From Litomosoides sigmodontis (Eukaryota; Nematoda; Chromadorea; Rhabditida; Onchocercidae), in NCBI GenBank assembly GCA_963070105.1, contig OY718803.1:9343823-9407822 (forward strand): DNA of 64,000 bases, in the 5' to 3' direction. A model generated the notes under the pieces. It was not told where the DNA came from. It made no database searches and saw only the letters and a list, made by a program, of their open reading frames with translations. The translations under genes were made by a program, and so were the position numbers. Positions 11,717 to 23,942 of the stretch are shown here, piece after piece (the first letter of the stretch is position 1; each line of letters opens with the position of its first letter).

Positions 11717-14700
11717 AGTTCGACTGTATGTACTACCTCCTGAACTTCCAATAAGAGCACCCAGTACTTGAGCTGAAAGACCTGAAATACATTTACGAAT
11801 TTCACACAGCATTAGTAATTACAATATAATTAATAGCCTATTTTTTTACAGCATATTACAGTTATGTAAATAAGGTGAACAAAAAACGAATTTTGTATAA
11901 CTGCTGTCAGGAAATACCTCCATACTTTAACATCCAAAATCTTTTCTAACAGTACCCTAACATCACCTTTCCCATTTCAAATCCTCTCAACAATTCCTCC
12001 AATAATTTCAAGGCTCATGTTCGAGTTGCAATCAAACTGTAATTCGTTTGATATCAAAATGAAATGAATCTACGAAGACTGGGTGGGATGTGAGGATATG
12101 TGGTGATGATGGATGGATGAAGGGAATGAGAGGTGCGCACTTGGCTTTCGTTCCAGTGGTTGACATTCGTGATGTCTCGTTGCGGCGAGATAGGATATCT
12201 GTTCAACGTGACCTGACTTTGCCGTCGATGAGCATTGCTCTTCTGCGGTGCTCTGAGGTGATGACTCATCTGCAAAATTTCACCTCACTGACCATTACTG
12301 CCTTTTGCCATTCAAGGAAAGGGTTGTTTTACTTTGTGTGGAAAGAAAAACCAACGAACCGATGGAGTCATGCTGATAGGAAGTGGTGGTGGTGGTGGTG
12401 GTGGTAGTAATGCTAGTGCAACCATATGGATAGCTAATTCGTTTGCCACCTTGGCAGTAGCACTTGCAGGATGCTTCTTCAGTCGAACTACTACCTTCCC
12501 CTTTACTCTTCGCCTTCACTACAACTTTTGCTTCTCCCTTTCGTCGCGTTATCATCACGCATCTGCGTGCTACTAAGCGTTACACATTTCCATCCCATTT
12601 TCATTTGCGGCTCGTAATTTCAGGTTACGAGGTAGAAGCGATCGGGCAATCATGATTGAAAGTTTAATTTCTACAGGATCGAATAACCACTTGTTTTATC
12701 TAGTTTTCGAATGAAAAAATAGTTGTTTGATAATGCAAAGAGAAATGACAGCAAAATTAAACTTTTAAATGTCGTATTTATCATTTGCCAATAGGAAAAA
12801 GCAAAAGTACTAAATGATGTTGTACGCAATGTAGCAGTTGTAATATGCGTTTCTTTCTTATATCAGAAATGATGGTCAATCACCGATGAAGGACCAATTC
12901 ATGAGGAATGGTATTGTACAGTAAGAAAAAACCTACAGTACTTCTAGGAAAAAAGGTGTAGTACAGTGAAGTGGATTGAATGCAATTATGAAACCAATTG
13001 TTAAAATATGTAGTAAATAGATGGAGGAAAAGTGCAGTGCTTTCCTTCCGTTCGTAATAAATTGGAAGCAAATCCTCTCAAAGTTTCAAAGTTCACTTCA
13101 CTTAACGTCTAATGCAATGTGTAATAAGTGCTTTTTTTTCTCTCAGTTAATTAACGAATTAATTAATAAACTAAAATGAAAATGAATGGAATAGAATGGA
13201 AGTGAGAAAAAGAGATGGATAAAAGTGAAGAAAGAATAAAGAAGTGGAAAAAAGCAGGGAAAGAGAATGGACTGATGAAAGAAAGAGATAAATGAACTGG
13301 AGTAGAGTAGACAAGAGAGCGGGGGAGGGGATGATTGAATAAATTTCGATCGCAATTCTACAGAAATGCTCATCTCATCGCTTCCAGGCCACTAAGTCAA
13401 TTCAACGCGGAATTTCATCAGCAATAATACCTGGAAGAAGCGCCATTGATTAGGCCACTTCAACTAATTCAGAGCTATTTCAGGTTGAAGTGATCGACGG
13501 TGTTGCTATGAGCGAAGAACCGAGCGAGCACCGGTTGCCTCTTTTGTACTGATTTGACGATCACAACTGCGATTATGACTGTCACTGGACAGGTGGAGAA
13601 AAGGAGTGCAACTGTCGCATGTCATCCATCACCTCCCTCATCTCATCCATCCCTCCCGTCACTCAATATCCCAATGCATGCACAGAAGTGTTCGTACTAA
13701 TACAACTGTAATTTCTCGATCCATTTCCGTCATTTCACAAAAATAGATTTAAATTTACGATGACCTCACAATTTAGAGTAAACGAAATATCAAACAAAAC
13801 AACTGATCGTCAGCTTCTCATTTTTGCTGAAATATAATTTGATTTATCAATGATTAGATAGGTAGCGATAGTGATGAAAATATTAGTGAGCATTTTTCTG
13901 CCATTTTTGTAGCATTATTTTCGAAATGTTTCATTTCAGTTGAATGAAATGATATTAGTATGAAGATAGTAATTAATAAATTACATTCCTAAACGTTATG
14001 CTATCACTACGATAAGACATCTTTTGTTGCTAAATTGAAATTTAAAAGAATTTTTTTAGTGACAAGAAGAATGTGTTTGGAAAACAAATTACACGCATAC
14101 GCACTACGCATTACAGTCAGTTCATCTCAAATATCTGGAAAATTTTGATCTCATTCCGTAAGACGGTACTAATTAATAAAGCATTAATTTGCAACAGGTA
14201 TTGCATTTTCGAATTCCTTTTGCAACTTTGATCCTCTTCTCTTCCATCTGCAAATTTTACGTAGTAGTACGGTGGAAGGAGGAAGAACGGATGAAATATT
14301 TGCAATTATTATATTTAGACGTTTCACGTGTGTCTTCCTCCATGGACATCCGTCATTGCTCTCATTTGGTTCGATCAATAAATTTCGAACACGTCAAGTG
14401 CATGGAATACGAATTTTTGAACACTGTCCGCTCCCTTCACACTACTAAGCCTATTATTACAGGTGACGAAGTGATCAGATTAATACATTTCATTTGACGA
14501 TACTTTTAACATTGGTAAAGTTTTGATTTTGACAATACATTTTCGACTTTCAAGACCTAATGAAAATGACAGTTAATTGAAATTTTATTTCAAAAAAAAA
14601 AACAAACCGAGATGTTAGCCAGCTATTTGATAAATGCAAAGGTGCACCTGTTGAAATCGTTCGTTCTCATTGTTTCTAGAGGGGTCAATGATAGTGGAAA

Positions 14701-15275
14701 ATTAAAGTGCACACAGTAATGCACTTGCATAAACGATATTTCTCTCACTAATATGAAAGCTTCCCATAGCAAGAGCGCTTGATGCTTGTAAGCAACGGCG
14801 CAAGTAAGTTATTAGAGTGACCGTCGCAGAGGACGTGTGTCAACTGATATCCTTCGTCAATGAATTTTCATTTCATTTTTTTTTCTTTTGAAGAGGATTT
14901 CAAGTGTACAACAAGATAAATTCACAACATCTTCAGAATTTCTCAAAGCAACCTGTCCTATTCTCACTTATTCATTCATTCAGTTCTCTCTGACATATTT
15001 TCTTTTTCCACCGTTATATGTATCGACTCTTACACATATCGATTTTTTTTTTTGTTTTTTGAAAACCACTGAGATATCTTATTGGCAATGCAAGTGTGTC
15101 TTAATTTATTAAATGCTTTTAATCATAATTAATGAACTGAATGCGAAAAGTTTTTTGAGAAAAGTGAAAATTGTTGGTGAGAATAAAACAGTTGACTGAA
15201 ATTATTTTAGATACAATCATTTGAAAGTAATTAAATATTTAAATATTGGTTTGTACAATTAACTGAACAATTTTA
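11717..15275. other. Intergenic region, about 3.6 kb
   Basis: This region lies upstream of the kappaB-Ras gene and downstream of the S28 peptidase gene. It includes a GGT/GGA-rich run at 12382-12410 and purine-rich sequence at 13180-13335. Open frames on both strands at 12054-12655 and 14117-14497 are short, low in complexity or mutually overlapping, and have no convincing splice structure. A TTTATT at 15105-15110 (AATAAA on the minus strand) could be the poly(A) signal of the S28 gene, about 165 bases past its stop. Confidence 0.55.
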
Positions 15276-18200
15276 CTATAATACATCCTCTATCATCTTC
15301 ACTGTCATTTGCCGTGCGATCCTCAAGGTATTGGGATCAGAGTTACTGGAAGGATAAAAATCAGCTACGTGACTTGCACCTGCAAATATTCTTCATTAGA
15401 CTTTTTTTTTTCCAAAATCACGTATTCCTCAATTTGTGAGAGCAATTTCTAATTTCACGTCGAAATTTTTTAAACAAACTCAGTGCTGTCTTAGCAGTTG
15501 GATAACAAATGGACAATGGAAAAGAAAGAAGAACCTTCAATGTGGACAACATAATTACCAGTAGCTTTTGTATCGTTCTTCACACCAAGTAAGGTCCATG
15601 GGTCATCGGAACCGTTCGATAGTACCACGTCTGTTGCCTGTAAATTCATTCGATAACTGTAAGGCAAGATGAAAACTAATCTGATATCTGATAGTCTGTG
15701 CTGTAGTGATATACATTTAAGAGTACAGTACGGTCTATCAGCATTTGCTTTTCATTTCATCGTACAGTTAGTTCTTGGTGAAACTATGAAAGCGTGATGT
15801 GGAACAGGAAGATTATCAAACAGCAAGCATCCTATCAAATTTCCGATATGTAAAACCTGAAAGTGTTCATTTCCACCAAAATATTCATTCGTTTCAGCGA
15901 TTCGCTTCTCCATATCCCCCAGAGAGAAATGATCGCCGAAAAGATCGGTGCAACGAGTCAAGAAGAAGCTAAATTAGCCTACTGATTGGAAATTTTTTAA
16001 AACAGCTTTCACTTCTTTCCATACAAAATGATCTATAATAACTATTGCATACCTTAGAGGTAGTGTACCGGCAAATAAGCCATCTGTTTTCTCGCTGGTG
16101 CGGAAGTGTCCAAATTCGTAGCAATTTTGATAGAGCCATGCACGGGCTGAAGATAAGCAACGTTTCATATTTTTTATAAACTATTTAAAATCAATTCCCT
16201 TCACTTGCACTCTGAACGACTACTGTTTTGATGAAGTTCAATTGAATTAAAGGAATGTTCATCGGCTGTATTCAATGTTAAATGAAATGCTCTCGTTCTC
16301 TTTCCTACCTCATTTTTCCATCCAATATCTCTTATATCTCATTTTATTGAAATGCCTTCTCTTCCAATTTAGGATCAAAGGACCGTCTCAAAATTGATAA
16401 TTTGCGCATTTAGTGCTTCTTACTTTTACACAGCAATAAAGTAGAGTGAGTGCGCTTACGTCGTGCGTTCTGCGCATCCCATTGTTCATCACGCATGAAT
16501 TCAAGGAAATTGTCATAGCTGATATCGATGGTTGCTTGCGATGGCTTCCCTTGCGATCCCATAACCATCCCAATTAGCATCCGTACAGATTCTAGCGTTG
16601 GTGAATTAATTAACTTATCACACATCACATCCACGGTCAGTACATCTCGATGATTCTTCTGCATGAAATTACGCAATTTGCATGTTAGCGTCAAATTAAA
16701 TTACTTCATTTCTCCAATTTCAACAAATTAAAGTCAAAATGAGAAAAAGTGTAGCAAATTTGATAATTCGTGATCATGTGAAACAAACCACGTTGATTCC
16801 ACTATGCATTATGATGAAGCCGATGTAATTAGTGATTACAAGAAAGAAGTTAGCGATATCATTCGAAGTTACCGTTGGCCGAATTAGCGAGTTATCCAAT
16901 CTGAAACTCGCAGAGCAAGTCAATTCTTTCACCTTCACTCTTTTAACCGACGAGAAAAAAGAAGGAAAATGAAAATGGTAACTTATTGCTACCGGAAGAT
17001 CTTCACAAGTTTACGTCTGCCTTCAAGTGTTTTCGACATTTGGCTCATCTTCCGGAACAATTTCCGCATCACCGTCACGCACTTTGGATTTTTTCTTCCA
17101 ATGATCTTTTCAATCTCTCCTTCAAACTCTGTAATTTCCATATTGATTTGTTGCAACGAAAAAAAAAAGCGCTAAGCTATGCGCTGTTCTGCCATTCAGA
17201 TCCATCTGGTAATTGCTAATCTATTAGTCTCTTTTATCAATGATAGTAGGAAGAAATATGATTAAAATTTCATTCCTTTAAAATTTAATTTAGCTTGCAA
17301 AGGAGCTGAGCTGGCTACTGCTGCTCGAATAGTTCGTGGATGCTTCTCTCGAGCCCACGCAGCCAAACTACCTGTAAAGTAAGCATAAAAGGTTATCAGT
17401 TAAACAATTGTTTCTCGTGCTCGAACGGTGGTGATATAGTTTCTATTATTTACTCCCACTGCTTTTTGTTTCCTTTGATGTAAGCGCGGCTTTTCGTTTG
17501 ATGTATTATAGTTCAATCAGTTCAATCTTCCTTTGCCAAGGTACATCATGCTTTTTTCCGTGGACATTCTTGCAATATTGAAATGAAATCTCTTCAATCA
17601 CATAAACAAAAGGCTACGATATTGCTTTTTGTTTCAAATTATCCATTTTTTTTTTAATTTTAACTTGTCACTCTTTGATTAATTGAAATCTAAAAGTGAA
17701 CTACACAGTTGCACTAAAAATTTTGTAGACTCAATTGACCATTGGAACAATACCATTATTGAATATCACAAGTTCAAATTCACTTCACTAAATATTAACT
17801 AAAGATAAAGTTGATTTGAGTGAATTAAAAGTTGCGCTTTGATTGATTCCATTCTTGGTAACACCAACTGGAACAATAAATAATCTAACCTGAATAACTT
17901 CCACCAAAAGTAATCCATTTAGGATTTGTTAATTTCTCACGTCGATTTACCTCTTTCACAAATCCATCAATATCTTTAGTAGCCTGTCTTGCATTAAGAT
18001 ATTTCAAATTTTCAATCGAAGTATCACTGAAAGTAACGAATTGTTGTGTCTTATCATTTCATTTCACATCCGTTTAAATTCCAAATTGTAAATTGAGAAG
18101 AAATTGGAAGTAATCAATGAATAATGAGCGGTACACCAAAACAGGTACTTTGTGGGACGACTGGTACCGTAAAATCGATGTTCGAGGAGAAATATGCTAG

Positions 18201-18667
18201 CATTAATTCGATCTGCTAGCTCAACGTGTGGTAGACGTTCATTTGCTAGCCAATTACGATCTGCCTCATCTTCACCACTAACCACCAGAAATACCGCACC
18301 ATCGGGACTTTGATATGGTGATTTTCTGTGCATGTAATACTGTAACTTGTAAGTGTTACCTTCTTTGGATATGCAGGAAAAGAGCGACAGTTGCATTAAA
18401 TTCAATAAATTTCTACTTGAATTCTCTCCTACCTACCTGAAGCCATTCTCGTCTGTCATTGCTATTGAAATGGTCCAACTTCTGCTTCAATGAACTGCTA
18501 CCAATCGGTGGTGATTGAGGTTGCTGATTGCGGTCACTTTTTGCAGTGTTTCGATGTGACTGCGAAGCTTTCGGTAATTTCCCGTTGTTGCTATCAACGA
18601 GGAGAGGTTCGATTCCTCGAACACTCCAACGACATAAGAGCCAAGTGAGGAATATTTGTCGGTGCAT
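15276..18667 (-). CDS. Secreted serine peptidase, S28 family (PRCP/DPP7/PRSS16 type)
   Basis: Eleven exons join to 495 codons, the normal size for the family: 18437-18667, 18149-18339, 17890-18026, 17276-17371, 16993-17128, 16792-16900, 16460-16658, 16053-16146, 15857-15968, 15559-15637 and 15276-15379. S28 enzymes are alpha/beta-hydrolases that cleave after Pro or trim N-terminal dipeptides; nematodes carry several (pcp genes). The family signatures are in order: LKQKLDHF near residue 60, LEHRFYGTSRPT in exon 2, the nucleophile motif GGSYSG (Ser184), AVASSAP, the acid motif NGSDDPW (Asp447) and the histidine in GASHVAD (His465). The triad is therefore complete. The chosen ATG lies two bases after a TTTTAG acceptor, a likely spliced-leader site, and opens a hydrophobic signal peptide (MHRQIFLTWLLCRW). 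A second ATG 21 bases upstream would add MGKVILV. NAS and NGS sequons suit a secreted or lysosomal enzyme. The join between exons 4 and 5 needs a non-GT donor (see findings). Confidence 0.9.
17129..17275 (-). other. Intron with non-consensus 5' splice site (GA...AG)
   Basis: On the minus strand the coding frame up to ...LNFK ends AAAG, followed by GAATGAAATT; no GT occurs anywhere near. The acceptor side is a normal ATTACAG followed by AGTTTGAAGG. Joining AAAG to AG restores Lys-Glu-Phe exactly where S28 proteins have Lys-Glu-(Tyr/Phe), and the frame continues to the correct family length. Either this is a rare GA-AG intron, or the donor T has been replaced by A in this allele or assembly. 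Confidence 0.6.
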
Positions 18668-21600
18668 AACTAAAATTACCTTACCCATTTGGCAGCAATT
18701 AAAGATGCAAAAATAAAATAAACAAATAGCATTATCATCGCAATCTCAAAAAGTATCATTGTCGGTGTGCTCGTCAGAAGTTTTAAAATCACCAACTCTG
18801 TGAACTGATGTGTTGCCCCTAGTAAGATTGAAATGTGACGTTGAATGAAATATTTTTATCATACAACAAATAGTTTTTACTTTGTAGTTGTAAGTTTAAA
18901 AAGAAAGAGGAATTGATTTAAAATTACAGGAAAGGAAGGGTAATGACGGCAGATAGCAGGAAAAAGCACAACAAGTTCTCGCTCTAAACTAATCATTTTC
19001 ACAAAATTTGCCCCTCTCTTTTAGACGAAACTATTTTGTAGACACTTTTTTTTTGCAGCAAAAAAAAAAAAAGGAGAAGCGAGGAAGCGTAGAGGAAAGC
19101 ATAATTTTAGGAGCTATTTTGGCATTAAGAAAGTTGAGGTGATTTGTCTTCAAAAATACCGAGAATTTTTAATTAACCCCACGAAGCATCTATCGATTTC
19201 AGCAATCGACAACACTGAACAAATGATAATTTTAGGATTGAAATTTGGTAGATTAAAAATGAAGTGTTTGCAGTCAATGCGCTAGCGGAAGGTAAAATTT
19301 GATAGTTCACCGTTCACCCATTTATCTATCATTCTTCCAACAGTTTAGTTTAGCATCAATTAAGCAGACTGTCAAAAGTGATAGGGTGTGAAGCTGTAAA
19401 GGTTAAGGTAAAAAGGAATTCGATCAGAAATGAAGCAAATAATTAGTGAGTGACGGATGAATGTAAAGTGCGTGTTATTTTTAAAAAAATATGCGAAAAG
19501 CATTTAATAGCAAAAGTATTGCTTACACCCTCAGATGTATGAAAATTTAATGCTTTACAATAGTAATTAACTAATTAAGCTTACTTATCAGCTAATTAAT
19601 TCCATCAAAGAGAGATGATAATTTGTTCGTTGAAGTAATGCATTCCTTCACTGATCCAATTATCCCACACTAATCATTTGCATAATTCTTGCGATGCGTG
19701 CAGTAACTTCATTTACCGATATTTTTTTTTTACAATATGCAACATTTGATGTAGCATGCGAAAAGTGGTGTAATATGCAAGGATGTTGTAACATGCGGAA
19801 AAAGGTGTGTCATTAGCAGAAGCGCAAGGACCCCTTCTAAACTATTTATTCAAAGCACGGAAAATTTAAATAAGAGCGAACAAGTGACTGATACTGTAAC
19901 TCACGTTTTGCACAGCATTCAGTTGCGCTTACTTTCAAAGGAGAACTAGCTGGATGAAAGCGGTTAGCATGAGGTGATCGAGCGAAAAGGAGAAGATGGA
20001 TTGGTGCAGCGGGCAGGTATCACCTTTACATTTTTAATTTGAAAAATAAAATAAGAAACGATTGCAATCAAATTAAAATGTAATTAAAAAATAGTTGCAA
20101 ATTTATACTGAGAGCTCTCCCAACTTAATTTTTTTTTCAAAAAAAAATTTTGCTGTTTTTTTTTCTGTTTTGTGAAGCGGTACTGTGAGCAGCCTGTAAT
20201 TATCATTTGCCTTATAGCAGTGCGCCAATCAAGCAATTCATGTGGTCAGTGAGAAGTGGATGATTTAATAATTTTTTAGCTTGAATAGGTTATTATGACA
20301 CGTGTTTAACTATGATTGGTGGTGATATTCAATGTGATCAGATGAGATTGTGAGCGGACAAGACGATTGAAATTATTGATATTGTTGCATTCATTACGAA
20401 TTCCTTCGCTGTTATTAAAATTATCAATGAAAGTACAGAAATGTGATAGTTGATAGTTTTTGAAAAGAAATGAATGTTTTAAAACAAAATAAAGATGAAA
20501 TTTCACTAATATTAGCAGGAACAAGATTCGGTGTAACAAGTCGTACTACTAGTTTTTCAATTCCAAAGATGTTCATCATAAACAGTGCTAATTTGATTTA
20601 ATTTAATATTTTTCTCCACTCTTTTCGGTTAAATCAAGATCCGTGTTAATTTGAATTCTCTGAATTCTCCGCCACACATATCTCACCGATATAAGTTAAA
20701 TATCACTCACCTTTCGTCATATAAAATTTCATTTTGGTTTATTATTTTTTAATAAGAGCGAAGTTCTCACTGGATTTTATTGAAATTTATCATTCGTTAA
20801 ATAAAAACATCTCCAGGCAGCCGGTATGCTTGCTTAATGATCTATCGTTCTTAACTTTGTGGTAGAAGAAAAAGAAGCACGAAATTCCACCATATGCATA
20901 TATTCCGCTACACTTCGACATCACTCAGACTTTGTTAAGCCTGAGCAAATTGCTTCAATTAGGTTATTATTCCGAACACTGTGCGACTATTTCAAATGCT
21001 TATTATTTGTTTCCAAAAGCATCGATTTAATGGTATGCTAAAAAAAAAAATAATTAACAATAAAAATGTCCAGCAGCAAACAGCAAGAAAATTAGAAATG
21101 AAAAAAATCGCTTCATTACAAATCAAATAAGAGGCAATCACCAGCCGCGACATGTTCAGACATCAATCACCTAATACAACGATTAAATCGGAAAATGTTT
21201 AGAAGTCTATTCCAGGAATTTTGCGAATAGCTTAAAAATTACGCGACTTACAAAACATGTACTAAAAGCAAATATTACCCTCAAAAAATAAAAACCAGGA
21301 AATGAGGAAGGTTTCAAGCTAGCAAGGACAGAAAAGTCTACAAATGAGAACATAACTGATAGACTGTTATCACCTTCATAATATTGTTGGAACTAAATGT
21401 ATGACAGTACATATCATAAAGGATCAGGTGACGCTGGCTTAATATCACAGTTCTGCAATTCAATAGTGAAAAATGCTATAACAAAATACTTTTACCAGCA
21501 ACAGAAAAATATACTGTGAAAGCGCTGCTGATTATTTAATTATTCATTGATATGTAGTGCTTACTATGAAGTTATAGAAAAAAATATGAAACCTTTTACA

Positions 21601-22077
21601 GCTCTATGTCTCAAAAAGAGATGCAAGACCATTCACTCAAGAAGTTCCAATTAGCGCAAGCCAAATTATTGGAAAATAGTTGCAGGTTGGGAAAGAGTAT
21701 AAAATTGAACAGAGTAAACAGAGTATAACTTAGTCTTCTACTACTCAGCATTCCAGCTAACATTTCCATTAAAAAAATATCGATATTAACAGAAATCAAT
21801 TAGTAATCCATATCAGAACAGGAAAATTGAGGAGACGAATAAAAAAAATAGTGTCCTCATCACACCATATTTTTCTAAAGGATGAAAATTTGACAATTTC
21901 AATGTCCATTTGAGATCAGGATAAAGTATTACTACATTTAAGATAAAATGTAAGCAATAAAAAAAGTGAAACTACCATATTTTAAAAAATCACAACTTTT
22001 AAAATGCGAATTGGGACTACACATGTAGTGGTTTTAGGACACCTGTGTTCCTGAAAAGTTGCTTACTGATTGATTTG
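18668..22077. other. Intergenic region, about 3.4 kb
   Basis: This spacer lies between two minus-strand genes: upstream of the S28 peptidase and downstream of the SFT2-domain gene. It is AT-rich with homopolymer A/T runs (for example 19046-19072 and 20129-20164). No open frame has splice signals or familiar residues, and I see no tRNA-like or repeat structure in it. Confidence 0.6.
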
Positions 22078-23174
22078 TTAGCTAAACCAGTTGCAGCATA
22101 GCGACAACACCGCTTCTCTGAAATGCACATGGCAGCAATATGATAAAATTACAAAGCTACCTTACTTATGCCCAGTATTTTTTTTTTTGCATCGTTAGCT
22201 ATAAGAAAGGTTGATAAGTCATACCGTGCGAAAGGTATATACGTTATAGAGTACCAGGCCATTGCAATGTACTGACCAATGACAAAAATAAGAGCCAGAG
22301 GAGGGCTCGAAAAACTAAGGCCCGCTATCAGTGTGAAGGCTATAGAGAGCAAATACATGAGCGATGCCAGTAAACGCCCTCGTTCAAACATCTTTTGCAA
22401 CTGTTTTAAGGGACCCATTAAAAAACACGTCCTAAAAAGAGACAAACTGTTGAAAAGTATTTAATTCCGCTAGCCTAAAAATTCGAAACATCGACAAAAA
22501 CGAAAATTAACCTGCTTCTAGCTCGATATCCAGTTCATGATGGGTGTCTAACAGCTTATTTAATGAGAGATGCAGAAGAATTACAAAACCTTATAGTCTA
22601 TAGGTACCCTTGCAAAATTCACTAAACTATTTCTCAGATGCTCTTCTATCAGAAATACTGCTAAAGATAAAACATAAAAAATCAGTTGTAAAATGGACGG
22701 TATAAAAACGAACCCAACAAGTGACAAAATACTACCCAAAGATACCATCACGGTGAAACCGGTAAGTTTCCAAGCAAAAAGTAGGGCGCTTCCACCTAAT
22801 GAGCATACTAGTGACAGAATGAGACACCCAAGAAAACACTGTATTCTCAGATCCCAGGAGAGCGATGACGCTTCATTGAACTGAAAGTGAAATCACTGTT
22901 TGTTATATGGTATACTTCCAGACATCATCTATGTGATTTTTCATCAATCAGCCATCATCAAAAACGTACGCTCGGAGAGAGTCGATGAATCCGACAATTT
23001 TTAGACCTGAACTATCCCGCTTTTCATCACGGCAAATGACAGTGGTGTACAGATATCGATGGACAAACAAACCTGATTCCGTGACGTTCCATCAGGATTT
23101 GAATTCGGCAAATTTGCCACATCGGCACTTTCATCATCATCATCATCAAATAATCTATAGACACGTTGTAGCAT
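22078..23174 (-). CDS. SFT2-domain vesicle transport protein (SFT2D1/2 type)
   Basis: This is a complete four-exon gene of 171 codons: 23073-23174, 22714-22880, 22225-22431 and 22078-22117 (TAA at 22078-22080). It aligns throughout with human SFT2D2 (about 160 residues). The acidic N-terminus carries an Asp5 run and is followed by EASSLSW (37-43), then four membrane spans at about 49-69, 75-95, 110-130 and 135-155. The SFT2 hallmarks FLMGPLKQLQKMFE (from 93) and WYSITYIPFAREAV are present near the end. Yeast Sft2 and its relatives are Golgi tetraspans that help endosome-derived vesicles fuse with the Golgi together with syntaxin-5-type SNAREs. The short last exon supplies only EAVLSLCCNWFS and is easy to miss, because the frame also runs on past the donor at 22224. 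A GATTTTAG acceptor about 21 bases before the ATG suggests a trans-spliced leader. Confidence 0.9.
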
Positions 23175-23942
23175 ATCATAACAGTTCCCGTTAACCTAAA
23201 ATCAAACTACATGCAATACATGTGGTGAATAGGAATAAAACGTTTAGTGTTACTAAAACTGAATTTAAACTTCCTCATAAACATTCCTTTCCAAGCTTTC
23301 AATCACCAATTTCTTCAGGCAGTTTTTCACGTGGAAAAAGTAAGCCATGAATAGTTGTGTGAGAATACCTTTAAAACTGTACTACAGCAACGTCAGTAAG
23401 ACAGTCAGTTGTAGGTAGAGCGAACGAAGAGTGGGAGCCCAGCAGTAAATGACGTTTCCACTGACCAATCAATCTAACTGACTTCGAGCACTTTTTTCAC
23501 GAAATACAGCATGCAACACCAATGCCACTGATGCTGTGTGCTACGTAGTAGTCGAGAGGGTGCCTGCTGCGGTGGATGTCGTTGACAGCCGGTAAGGTTA
23601 GTTGGGACGTTTGACCTTGCACATTTTGCCGTACGTGGTATGGAGGTATAGAGAATGTTGATAGTGTGGTTGTTCAGGTTTGGCTACGTGCTTTTATCAG
23701 GTCTCGTTTCGATCTTCTTACTAGGTTAGGTTTTGTCTTACACATCTATTCGATTAGTGCTCCACATTGTCTTTAACTGTCCTGTAATAATCTGATGAAG
23801 GTAAATCTGCACCGATTTACTATTGAGATAATTTGTATTTTTTTTTTCAAAATTTCATTAATGGACTTGTTCGACGTATTGGTGTACTGCATTCAGTTCA
23901 GTTATGATTAACACTTGAAAATTTCAAGAAAAATTCTCCAAT
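23175..23942. promoter_or_regulatory. Bidirectional intergenic promoter region
   Basis: This 768-base gap separates the divergent starts of the SFT2-domain gene (minus strand) and the ZC3H15 gene (plus strand), so the promoters of both should lie here. It is less AT-rich in the middle (23400-23650) than the surrounding spacers. No TATA box is convincing. A TTTCAAG acceptor at 23924-23930, 12 bases before the ZC3H15 ATG, is a candidate spliced-leader site. Confidence 0.45.

Noticed and set aside
12054..12655. Overlapping open frames upstream of the kappaB-Ras gene
   Set aside because: Low-complexity Thr or Gly runs, conflicting strands, and not needed for the kappaB-Ras start, which matches its family without them.
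13484..13553. Acceptor followed by a 22-codon open frame ending in TGA
   Set aside because: Too short, with no upstream exon or donor that could join it.
14117..14497. Open frames on both strands near 14.1-14.5 kb
   Set aside because: Both strands are open over the same bases, no splice sites fit, and the residues suggest no family.
18590..18630. T-arm-like GGTTCGATTCC, possible tRNA
   Set aside because: It lies inside the first coding exon of the S28 gene on the other strand and no acceptor stem or anticodon arm is present.
22149..22224. Continuation of the SFT2 frame beyond IPFAR
   Set aside because: It runs past a good GTATGA donor; splicing to 22078-22117 instead gives the conserved FAREAV ending.
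22693..23194. Plus-strand open frames opposite the SFT2 exons
   Set aside because: They are antisense shadows of exons 1 and 2 of the minus-strand SFT2-domain gene.
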